NCBI GenBank assembly: GCA_039795875.1
Contig: JBDKKY010000002.1
Coordinates: 1-54,341, forward strand
Source of the DNA: CAIZLB01 sp039795875
GTDB taxonomy: Bacteria > Patescibacteriota > Minisyncoccia > Phycocordibacterales > CAIZLB01
Direction: 5' to 3'
DNA: 54,341 nucleotides
In this document: in pieces, positions 23,585 through 31,882 of the stretch
Numbering within the stretch: the first letter of the stretch is position 1
Layout: every line of letters begins with the position of its first letter
Position numbers and translations under genes: made by a program
The notes under the pieces: generated by a model
Database searches by the model: none
What the model saw: the letters and a program-made list of their open reading frames with translations, nothing else
Told to the model about the DNA's origin: nothing

Positions 23585-24316
23585 ATGAATACAGACAAAG
23601 TCAAAGGTCATGCTCACCCTATAACGCAAACGATTCGGCAGTTTGTGGATATTTTCTCTGAGATTGGCTTCTCTCTATATAATGGTCCAGAAGTAGATAC
23701 TGAGTGGAAAATCTTTGACGCTCTTCGTATGGTAGGAGACCATCCTGCTCGGGATATGCAAGATACGTTTTGGTTACCCGATACATATAAGAGAGATGGG
23801 CAAAAACTTCTGCCGCGAACGCATACCTCAAACGCTCAGATCAAATGCATGAACGAGAATACTCCGCCTATTAGAATTATCTCTGCCGGCAAAGTATTCC
23901 GTAATGAGGCAATTGACGCAACCCACGAAGCCGAATTTCATCAACTAGAGGGTGTTTGTGTTGATAAAGATATTTCTATGGCTGATCTGAAAAATACACT
24001 GACATATGTGTTTAAGAAATATTTTGGTGACGACATCAAGGTCCGGTTTCGAGCCAGTTATTTCCCATTCGTAAAACCAGGTATTGAAGTGGACATTCTT
24101 TGGAAAGATCGCTGGCTAGAAGTCTGCGGGGCCGGACTTATGCACGAAGAAGTTATCAAAAATGGGCTCAGCACGCACATGAAAGATGAGGAGATAAAAC
24201 AATACAGCGGCTTTGCTTTCGGTATGGGAATCGAGCGAATCGTCATGCTCAAATATGGTATCGACGATATTCGAGATCTGTCGACGGGCGATATCAGATT
24301 TAGTAGATGGTTTTAA
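23585..24316 (+). CDS. pheS: Phenylalanyl-tRNA synthetase alpha subunit, catalytic core only
   Basis: 243 residues against about 330 in typical bacteria. It starts at the core (GHAHPITQTIRQFVDIF), so the N-terminal coiled coil that contacts tRNA-Phe is missing. Class II motifs are present: FRNEAIDATHEAEFHQLEG (motif 2), PFVKPGIEVDI, and GFAFGMGIERIVMLKYGI (motif 3). The gene is directly followed by pheT (15 nt), as expected for the alpha2beta2 enzyme. Confidence 0.96.
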   Translation: MNTDKVKGHAHPITQTIRQFVDIFSEIGFSLYNGPEVDTEWKIFDALRMVGDHPARDMQDTFWLPDTYKRDGQKLLPRTHTSNAQIKCMNENTPPIRIISAGKVFRNEAIDATHEAEFHQLEGVCVDKDISMADLKNTLTYVFKKYFGDDIKVRFRASYFPFVKPGIEVDILWKDRWLEVCGAGLMHEEVIKNGLSTHMKDEEIKQYSGFAFGMGIERIVMLKYGIDDIRDLSTGDIRFSRWF

Positions 24317-24331
24317 TTTATATACATATAT

Positions 24332-26341
24332 ATGTTGCTCTCACACAATTGGCTCAAAAGTTATTATACAAATCCTGAAACAATGCCAGAACCAAAAAAG
24401 GTGGCAGAACTTTTTACTATGCGAGCGTTTGAGGTGGAGGGAATAGAAGAAAAGGGTGATGATACTATCTATGATATCAAAGTGACTCCAGATCGAGCGC
24501 CATATGCCTACGGTATGCGTTTCGTGGCGCTCGAGCTCAGTTTGTTGGTGCCCGAATTGGTCATGCTGCCGGAAATTCTAAAGTTTTCACAGACGAACAT
24601 TGATCTTTCAAATATTGCCAATGTGGTTGACGCGACCTTGATTGATGAAAACGCACAACACTGGTGCCCAATGTATTCGTTGACAAAGATTGAGAATGTT
24701 CAAAATGGCCCAGCGCCGGAGTGGCTGAAGATCCGCCTAGAAAGTATTGGCCAGCAGAGCCGGGGATTGATTGTCGATCTGACAAACTTCGTGATGTTCG
24801 ATACCGGACAGCCTCTTCACGCCTTTGATGCAGACAAAATAGAAGGCAAGATCCATGTTGGTCGGAGTAGAGAAGGTGAGAAAATAACTATCCTGGGTGG
24901 TAAAGAGATTTTGTTGACAATGGGTACGCTGGTGATTCGTGACGACAAGGACATTTTGGCCATCGCTGGAGTCAAGGGAGGTGTCAAGGCAGAGGTGGGC
25001 GCTGGTACAAAAAACATCTACCTAGAGTCTGCAAATTTTGATCAGGTAATCGTCCGAAAAATGGCGCGGTCGCTCAATCTACTTAATGACTCTTCAAAAC
25101 GATTCGAACAAGGTCTGACCCCTGAGCGATTTCTGAGTGCCCGAAAAACATATTTGTACTTCTTAAGCAAGGAGCAATCTGAAGTGAGTGTTTCTGATGT
25201 TGTCGTCTCGTCTGACATCTCTGTTATCGCTGATGAGAGTAAGTTGCGAATGATTACGGTAGATATTCCCACAACGGCAATTTCTATAAATAAAGAAGAC
25301 TCGCGAGTGCCGGGTTTGCTCAAAGAATTTTTAGAAAATATTTTACCTAAGACTGGCGCCAAGGTGGAAAAGGCTGATGAGAATACATACAAAGTGACAC
25401 AACCTCATTATCGAGCAGATCTTGTTTCGCAGGCTGATGTAGTGGATGAGTTCTTGAGAAATAAAGGATACGATTTCTTAACCTATACTGAACCAGTAAA
25501 AAACAAGGTTGAAGGTTTGGCTGATCCGATGGATAAGCTTTCGGCGATGATCAGAAATTATTTTATTGGTATTGGATATGATGAGGTTAAACTGCACACC
25601 TTGGTGGATAGTAAAGAGAATCCAACAGCCACCAAATTGGCCAATGCCTTAACTTCAGAGCGGGATAGTTTACGGGCTGATTTGTCAACAAATATGTCAA
25701 TAGCCTTAGAGCAAAACTTGAGGCATCTTGATCTTGTGGGAAAGAAAGTGGTGCAATTGTTCGAGATCGCTAAAGTGTTCACAGATAAGAAGGATGATGT
25801 AGAAGAGAAAACGCACCTGGCTTTCGGTATAGCAGTTGTAAAATGGCCAAAAGGTGAAAGTGCAGAAAGTGAGATCAAGGGCTATGTAACCGAAATGGCC
25901 ACAGAATTGGGATTACCTGAAAGCGTTTTCAAGGTTACGGCAAAAAATAATATTGGAGTTGTAGAGGTAGACATGGAAGAAGTAATTAAAATAATTGATA
26001 CGGAAAAACTTGATGAAGCGATCAAATCTATTTGCTGTGCCGCCCCAATAAATGCCCAATACAAGAAAGCCTCAATCTACCCAGCCATGAGTCGAGATAT
26101 TGCCTTTTTCGGTTCTCAGAATCAAGAAGAGGTGTCTGTATTTATAAAAGGCCAAGTAGAGAGATGTCCTCTGATAGAAAATTACTTCTGTTTCGATATT
26201 TTCTCAAAAGATGACAAGACCTCATATGCTTATCGATTTGTTTTCCAATCATATGAAAAAACTCTAACCGAGGAAGAGGTTTCTGTGTATATGAATGAGA
26301 TTGCTGAAGCAGTAAAAGGGCAGGGATGGATAGTACGTTGA
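24332..26341 (+). CDS. pheT: Phenylalanyl-tRNA synthetase beta subunit without the EMAP tRNA-binding domain
   Basis: 669 residues against about 800 in E. coli. After MLLSHNWLKSYY the chain passes directly from the first beta element (VEGIEEKGDD) to DIKVTPDRAPYAYGMR, which in full-length proteins is separated by the OB-fold tRNA-binding domain. The B3/B4 editing region, B5 domain and C-terminal FDX-ACB domain (KASIYPAMSRDIAFF ... YAYRFVFQSYEKTL) remain. With the short PheS, both accessory tRNA contacts at the N-terminal ends of the enzyme are lost. Confidence 0.95.
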   Translation: MLLSHNWLKSYYTNPETMPEPKKVAELFTMRAFEVEGIEEKGDDTIYDIKVTPDRAPYAYGMRFVALELSLLVPELVMLPEILKFSQTNIDLSNIANVVDATLIDENAQHWCPMYSLTKIENVQNGPAPEWLKIRLESIGQQSRGLIVDLTNFVMFDTGQPLHAFDADKIEGKIHVGRSREGEKITILGGKEILLTMGTLVIRDDKDILAIAGVKGGVKAEVGAGTKNIYLESANFDQVIVRKMARSLNLLNDSSKRFEQGLTPERFLSARKTYLYFLSKEQSEVSVSDVVVSSDISVIADESKLRMITVDIPTTAISINKEDSRVPGLLKEFLENILPKTGAKVEKADENTYKVTQPHYRADLVSQADVVDEFLRNKGYDFLTYTEPVKNKVEGLADPMDKLSAMIRNYFIGIGYDEVKLHTLVDSKENPTATKLANALTSERDSLRADLSTNMSIALEQNLRHLDLVGKKVVQLFEIAKVFTDKKDDVEEKTHLAFGIAVVKWPKGESAESEIKGYVTEMATELGLPESVFKVTAKNNIGVVEVDMEEVIKIIDTEKLDEAIKSICCAAPINAQYKKASIYPAMSRDIAFFGSQNQEEVSVFIKGQVERCPLIENYFCFDIFSKDDKTSYAYRFVFQSYEKTLTEEEVSVYMNEIAEAVKGQGWIVR

Positions 26342-26416
26342 CCTTAACTATTCTGTGAGAACAACAGTTTCACCACACGTTCTTTGTCGTGAAAAAATGC
26401 ACGTTGGTTTCTAGAG

Positions 26417-26425
26417 TGATATAAT
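26417..26425 (+). promoter_or_regulatory. Extended -10 of surface protein 1 (leaderless)
   Basis: TGA-TATAAT, perfect hexamer, 9 nt before ATG 26435. Confidence 0.7.
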
Positions 26426-26434
26426 CTTTATATT

Positions 26435-29400
26435 ATGACTACATATTCACGTTTTATATTTGCGGCCATGGTCGCCTTGTTGATCTCAACCACACCTATA
26501 TATGCACAGATCCCAGACAAGCTCCCTGACTTTGCCGGTCCCAACTTCGAAATGCCCGCCAACACAGTCAATTGTTTTGATTACTATACCTTTGGAAGCG
26601 TCCAGGCTGACTTTTCTCCAGCAGTGTCTACTGTGGTCGCTGGTACCAAGATGAGTTTCTCAGGACATCTCGACAACAATAATCCATATCCAATTGTGAA
26701 TGGTAAGTTGATCGTCAAAATATTTAAGATACACGGCGATCAAACACAGAAGAATATCTTTGGTCCTGATGTTGTTGATGAATTTGTAGCCATGGACAAT
26801 GTAACAATGCGGGCAAATGGCTCTACGTCGCTAAATTTTACATGGATTGTCCCTGGAAATATAGCATCAGGCGAGTATAAAGCAGTTACATTTTTTACAG
26901 TCGCAGACAAGTTCAATCTACTAGGCCTTTCTTTTACGGATGATGTGGTTGGTAATACGTTTGATTTTAAAATAATTGGTAATGCCGAGTCTGTATATTT
27001 TAATAAATCAACAGTAACAGTTGATGGAAATCCTTATTATTTTGCTGCATATCCTCCTAGAGTTGATACAACAGAACCTATTACCGTAACGGCAGAGGTG
27101 GTCAATGGTATGGACACTGTCCAAAATATACCAGTTGTGTGGCAGGTGTATGCGTGGGATTCTCAGAATGAGGAGAACCGTATTGTTGAATATAAGCAGA
27201 TGGTTGAAGTTGGTCCCAGATCAAAGACAACAGTTTCGTACAAAATTACTGACAATGCTCATCCTGTCTACTACGTTAAAGCGCAGTCACTGTATAAGGA
27301 TGTAAAATCAATTCTTGGTATAAGATTTGTCAGAAGAGAAATAAATACGATACGTATCAATTTCCCTTCAATATTGAAATATCCACTCCAAAAAGGTGAA
27401 GAACAAACCCTTTTCTCATGTCTACATTCAGTCAGTGATACTGCCCCAACCCCAATCGGAACACTTAAACTCACATTGGAGGATACTGATGGTCACATCA
27501 TACATGAATACACATACAAAGGGCCTATCACCGGTATGATGATGGGTGTTGCAGATCGTTTTGTTCCAGAGAAGGAGTACAAAGACTTCAAACTGAAGGC
27601 AGAGATATCTGATGCTGATGGTAAGCTGATAGAGTCTGTGAATTTGTTGTATTCATGTGAGCTTATCGATCCGTCGGCATGTGGAAAAGATACGCATAAG
27701 TACATAACTCTCCTGTTGAGCATATTGGCGGCACTAGTGGTCTTAGCCTTTTTTATCGCGAGAAGAAGAACAAAGACCACTGTCGCGTGTCTAGCATTTA
27801 TAGTATTTAGCCTGTTTGGTCCAAAAAATGTTTTAGCTGATGATATCCAATGGAATCAAGTTATCAATAGAGGATTTTCATTCTACTATGATAGCACTTG
27901 GGACAGTAGTTTGCCTTCCAACACTATATCTGGTTGGCATATAGGTTTGCTTACACCAAATGTAACAGTACGGTACTCGGCAGAAGTTAAGAACGTGGAT
28001 ACGAATGAGATTCTGTCTAGTGGTGCAAATCTTCAGCAGGGTAGTCGTCTCGACTTTACATTTAAACCACATTTATCCACAGACATATCCTGGTTTGGAA
28101 CAGGTTTCTCGACAGATAGTCCGTATGGTGAGTGGGGAGCCGTTAGTTCTCCTCCTGCAGTCTCTTGTCTAACTAAAGACTTCGTAAACTATGATACCTC
28201 ACCACCTCCTTTAAATTTTGCAATATACGTACCACTAGTTATTGAGGCACCTGTTAAACAGTTGACTAATACTACAGGTATGAGTTGTGTCGACCTCAAT
28301 TCCACAACTAAGCGGTGTACAGTGACGGATATCGGCAATCTAAATCCAACTTTCAGTTTTGCTGCGACCACAGGTAAGTTTTTCTTTAGATTGAAAGGTC
28401 AAAGCTATTTTGGAGGCAGGTGTGTTGGAAACAATGTAGCCTTACAAGCCATCACTAGTTCTACAACTACCGTGCCGTATGATGTGGTGGTACCACAACA
28501 AACTATTTCATATAGTTTTACTTCAGTAACCAACTCACAACCTCCGACAAATCCAATAATAACTGGTAATACAACGGGTTACACAGGCCAAACCTATACG
28601 TTTGGTGTCGTTTCTACAGATCCGGATAATGACCAATTAAAATACGGTATAGATTGGTCCAATACAGGGAATGTCAGCGAATGGGTCCCTGGCAGCGGAT
28701 ATGTTCCTGATGAGACAGTACAGACAACAACAAGTTCTTGGAGTACGCCAGGTACATATACGTTCAAGGCAAAAGCTCAAGATAGTAGAGGAGCTAACTC
28801 GGGATGGACCAGCCATACAATCACCATCCTAGCCGATCGGTGTACCAACTTGTCTGGGGTCCAGTCTGCGCCAGCTTTTCAGGCTAATGGACGAGATTAT
28901 TTTCACTCACTTGATGATGGAAAACTATATTTCTCTCTGGCAGGGTCAGGTGCTGGTGTCGCTTGCTCTGTTGATATGTGTGCAGACACATCGGCGATAG
29001 AAGCTGAGATACCCGAAGGGTATCAATGGGATCTGTCTTCAAGTGATCCATACACTCGGTACTCTTGTGTCCTCGACACAGCAGAAACTTGCTCATGTGT
29101 CGGTAGAAATTATACATGCATGGACAACGGTGTTCAAACAAGTCAGATAACCAATGCCGCTCAATGTGCACTAACAGCCATCTGTACATACCCAACACCT
29201 GTCACCGGCAATCAAGTTACATTCACTTTCAGCGCTATCAACGTCCTCGGTGCACTGATCGGAGGAGGGGCCTCGGTAAAAGATATTCCAACGACAGGTA
29301 GTGGCACCATAACCGAAACACGAACGTTGTCTGATAATAGTGATGGCCAGGCCAGCTCAGCAACGTGTCAGTACGCATATGCCAACAGTACCTCAAGCCC

Positions 29401-29653
29401 ACGTATTATAAACTTCTCCGCTTCGAAGATTGTGGAGAAAGGCCAGAGCTGTGTGTTCTCATGGGAAACTCAAGATATGACATCGTGCACATTGGGAGGT
29501 GTGGACTATGGTGTATTTAACATACACGCGTTCCCAACAACTCTCGGCAATAATATAAGCAAGATTCTGAGCTGTATCTCAAATGAAGTCACCCCTCGAA
29601 CCTTCTCAGACACACGGACTTGTTTGGTAAAACCAAGTGTCGTGGAGAAATAG
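26435..29653 (+). CDS. Giant surface protein 1, Cys-rich, two-part architecture
   Basis: 1072 residues. Signal peptide FIFAAMVALLISTTPIYAQ, then Ig-like/CARDB-type beta segments up to about 410. A membrane helix (ITLLLSILAALVVLAFFIA) with RRRTK is immediately followed by a second signal-like stretch (VACLAFIVFSLFGPKNVLA, ending A-D-D). A second exported half follows with a PKD/cadherin-like domain (about 710-800: DPDNDQLKYGIDW ... GTYTFKAKAQDSRG) and a Cys-rich C-terminus. It looks like two fused surface proteins, or a protein whose middle crosses the membrane twice. The C-terminal 300 residues are paralogous to those of the gene at 31883 (shared GRDYFHS.DGKLYF, C.VDMCADT, CSC.GR..TC). Confidence 0.8.
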   Translation: MTTYSRFIFAAMVALLISTTPIYAQIPDKLPDFAGPNFEMPANTVNCFDYYTFGSVQADFSPAVSTVVAGTKMSFSGHLDNNNPYPIVNGKLIVKIFKIHGDQTQKNIFGPDVVDEFVAMDNVTMRANGSTSLNFTWIVPGNIASGEYKAVTFFTVADKFNLLGLSFTDDVVGNTFDFKIIGNAESVYFNKSTVTVDGNPYYFAAYPPRVDTTEPITVTAEVVNGMDTVQNIPVVWQVYAWDSQNEENRIVEYKQMVEVGPRSKTTVSYKITDNAHPVYYVKAQSLYKDVKSILGIRFVRREINTIRINFPSILKYPLQKGEEQTLFSCLHSVSDTAPTPIGTLKLTLEDTDGHIIHEYTYKGPITGMMMGVADRFVPEKEYKDFKLKAEISDADGKLIESVNLLYSCELIDPSACGKDTHKYITLLLSILAALVVLAFFIARRRTKTTVACLAFIVFSLFGPKNVLADDIQWNQVINRGFSFYYDSTWDSSLPSNTISGWHIGLLTPNVTVRYSAEVKNVDTNEILSSGANLQQGSRLDFTFKPHLSTDISWFGTGFSTDSPYGEWGAVSSPPAVSCLTKDFVNYDTSPPPLNFAIYVPLVIEAPVKQLTNTTGMSCVDLNSTTKRCTVTDIGNLNPTFSFAATTGKFFFRLKGQSYFGGRCVGNNVALQAITSSTTTVPYDVVVPQQTISYSFTSVTNSQPPTNPIITGNTTGYTGQTYTFGVVSTDPDNDQLKYGIDWSNTGNVSEWVPGSGYVPDETVQTTTSSWSTPGTYTFKAKAQDSRGANSGWTSHTITILADRCTNLSGVQSAPAFQANGRDYFHSLDDGKLYFSLAGSGAGVACSVDMCADTSAIEAEIPEGYQWDLSSSDPYTRYSCVLDTAETCSCVGRNYTCMDNGVQTSQITNAAQCALTAICTYPTPVTGNQVTFTFSAINVLGALIGGGASVKDIPTTGSGTITETRTLSDNSDGQASSATCQYAYANSTSSPRIINFSASKIVEKGQSCVFSWETQDMTSCTLGGVDYGVFNIHAFPTTLGNNISKILSCISNEVTPRTFSDTRTCLVKPSVVEK

Positions 29654-29718
29654 ACCAGATAAAGCCCCTCTGACCACACCTCCACCTAGATTCCTAGGTG
29701 GCACACGGGACCAAAAAT

Positions 29719-29727
29719 TGGTATAAT
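29719..29727 (+). promoter_or_regulatory. Extended -10 of gyrB
   Basis: TGG-TATAAT, perfect hexamer. The in-frame ATG at 29726 overlaps the hexamer and cannot be transcribed from it; ATG 29738 is 10 nt downstream. Confidence 0.75.
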
Positions 29728-29737
29728 GGACCGTATT

Positions 29738-31849
29738 ATGGCAGACAAACCAGCAAAGAAATCAACATATGATGCAAGCTCGATTCAGGTTTTGGAGGGT
29801 CTAGAACCAGTTCGAAAACGTCCTGGTATGTATATTGGTACAACCGGTCCAGAAGGATTGCATCACTTGATCAATGAGATTTTTGACAACTCTCGAGATG
29901 AGGCCATGGGAGGCTTTGCTGACCGTGTTGAAGTTGCACTTCTTCCAGGTGGATATATCCGTGTAGTGGATAATGGCCGAGGTATTCCAACTGGTATTCA
30001 TCCAAAGACAAAGGTATCTGCATTGGAAACAACTATGACAGTACTCCACGCCGGAGGAAAATTTGGTGGTGAAGGATATAAAGTATCTGGAGGTTTGCAC
30101 GGCGTTGGTGCTTCTGTAGTAAACGCTCTTTCGGTTCATACGACTGTTACTGTGCATCAAGAAGGCGGTAAATTTTTCCAAGAGTATGAAATAGGAAAAC
30201 CAAAAGCACCAGTAAAGAAGATCGGTACATCAAAGATACATGGAACCATAACCATGTGGAAGGCGGACGATACTATATTTAAGGACGGTATCAACTACGA
30301 TTGGAATAAGATTATGTCTCACTTGCGACAGCAGGCGTATCTGGTGAAAGGCCTGAAGATCCACGTTATCGATCTGCGAGAGCTTGAGATGTCAGAGAAA
30401 GAGGTGCAGAAGCTGGTAGCTGACGCGGTGTATTTGTATGATGAGGGATTGGTGTCACCATCGATGTCTTTCTACTTTGAAGGAGGATTACGATCATTGG
30501 TAGCATTTTACAATCAGCATCAGAAAGTTATTCACAAGAATATTTTTTATATTGAGAAAGATTACGTATCAAACGATAAAGGTGCAGAAGGTGTGAATGT
30601 CCAGGTGGAGATTGCTTTACAATATATTGATGATATCAACATCAAACTTATTGCATTCGCTAACAATACGTATAACATCGAAGGGGGAACACACATCACT
30701 GGATTCAAGACTGCTTTGACTCGAACTCTAAACACATATGGTAAGAAGAATAACCTCATCAAAGACGATGAATCATTTACCGGAGACGATGTACTCGAAG
30801 GTTTGTGTGCTGTGGTCTCTGTTAAGTTGCAAGAGATACAGTTTGAAGGACAGACCAAAGCTAAGCTTGGATCAACAGAAGCCCAATCAGCAACTAGTTC
30901 GGTATTTGGCGAAGGCTTCTCATCCTTCCTAGAAGAACATCCAGAAGAAGCAAAAGCTATTATTGCCAAAGTTGTTATGGCTGTGCGCGCCCGAAAAGCG
31001 GCTAAGGCAGCCAAGGATTCTATCTTGCGAAAAGGTGCACTCGAAGGCATGACTCTTCCTGGTAAACTGGCTGATTGTCAATCTCGGAAAGCTGAAGAGT
31101 CAGAATTGTTCATCGTGGAGGGAGATTCTGCGGGAGGTACAGCTGTGATGGGACGAGACCGAAAAACTCAAGCGGTATTGCCGCTCCGAGGTAAGATATT
31201 GAATATCGAACGAGCTCGGCTGGATAAGATCTTGGCCTCAGAGCAAGTGCGAAACCTGGTGGTAGCTTTGGGAACTGCTATTGGTGACGTTTTTGATATT
31301 ACTAAGCTACGGTATCATAAGATTATTATTGCTACCGATGCCGACGTTGATGGTGCCCATATTCGAACGCTGATCTTAACGTTGTTGTACCGATATTTTA
31401 AACCACTTATTGATGGAGGATTCATCTATATCGCTCAACCTCCCCTATATAAGATCAAATATGGCAAAGAAGTTGGATATGCCTATTCTGATGATGAGAA
31501 GCGAGCTTATCTCAAAACTCTAGGCGTGGCCGAAGAAACAGTCGAAGTGAAAGATGAAGCTGAAGACGGCGATGATGCATCTGAGTCCGACGAAGAAGAA
31601 GTGGAAGGCATCGATACAAAAACTCGGGCCAAGAAAGTCCTGATACAGCGATATAAAGGTCTCGGAGAAATGAACGCTGATGAACTCGGAGAAACAACGA
31701 TGGACGTAAATAAGCGAGTATTAAAACAAGTAACTATTGATGATATCGTTGAAGCGGACAGGGTGATCGATGTATTGATGGGAACCGACGTTGCGTCGAG
31801 AAAGAGCTTTATCCAGACAAATGCCAAGAGTGCCAATCTGGACATCTAG
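29738..31849 (+). CDS. gyrB: DNA gyrase subunit B
   Basis: 703 residues from ATG 29738 (MADKPAKKSTYDASSIQVLE). GHKL ATPase with EIFDNSRDEAMGG and VDNGRGIPTGIHP; the GLHGVGASVVNAL lid; the transducer domain; then the Toprim domain EGDSAGGTA, RGKILNIERARLDKI and DADVDGAHIRTL; C-terminal QRYKGLGEMNADEL. An acidic insert (EAEDGDDASESDEEE, about 610-625) interrupts the tail. Gyrase and topo IV B subunits are hard to separate by eye; the gyrase reading is based on overall layout. It is flanked by two paralogous surface-protein genes; gyrA is not here. Confidence 0.95.
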   Translation: MADKPAKKSTYDASSIQVLEGLEPVRKRPGMYIGTTGPEGLHHLINEIFDNSRDEAMGGFADRVEVALLPGGYIRVVDNGRGIPTGIHPKTKVSALETTMTVLHAGGKFGGEGYKVSGGLHGVGASVVNALSVHTTVTVHQEGGKFFQEYEIGKPKAPVKKIGTSKIHGTITMWKADDTIFKDGINYDWNKIMSHLRQQAYLVKGLKIHVIDLRELEMSEKEVQKLVADAVYLYDEGLVSPSMSFYFEGGLRSLVAFYNQHQKVIHKNIFYIEKDYVSNDKGAEGVNVQVEIALQYIDDINIKLIAFANNTYNIEGGTHITGFKTALTRTLNTYGKKNNLIKDDESFTGDDVLEGLCAVVSVKLQEIQFEGQTKAKLGSTEAQSATSSVFGEGFSSFLEEHPEEAKAIIAKVVMAVRARKAAKAAKDSILRKGALEGMTLPGKLADCQSRKAEESELFIVEGDSAGGTAVMGRDRKTQAVLPLRGKILNIERARLDKILASEQVRNLVVALGTAIGDVFDITKLRYHKIIIATDADVDGAHIRTLILTLLYRYFKPLIDGGFIYIAQPPLYKIKYGKEVGYAYSDDEKRAYLKTLGVAEETVEVKDEAEDGDDASESDEEEVEGIDTKTRAKKVLIQRYKGLGEMNADELGETTMDVNKRVLKQVTIDDIVEADRVIDVLMGTDVASRKSFIQTNAKSANLDI

Positions 31850-31866
31850 TGAACACCAAGCGGCAA

Positions 31867-31875
31867 TGCTATAAT
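31867..31875 (+). promoter_or_regulatory. Extended -10 of surface protein 2 (leaderless)
   Basis: TGC-TATAAT, perfect hexamer, 7 nt before ATG 31883. Confidence 0.75.
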
Positions 31876-31882
31876 TGTAAGC

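Noticed and set aside
29726..29737. gyrB start at ATG 29726
   Set aside because: This ATG overlaps the TATAAT hexamer; ATG 29738 gives the usual GyrB N-terminus and fits the promoter distance.
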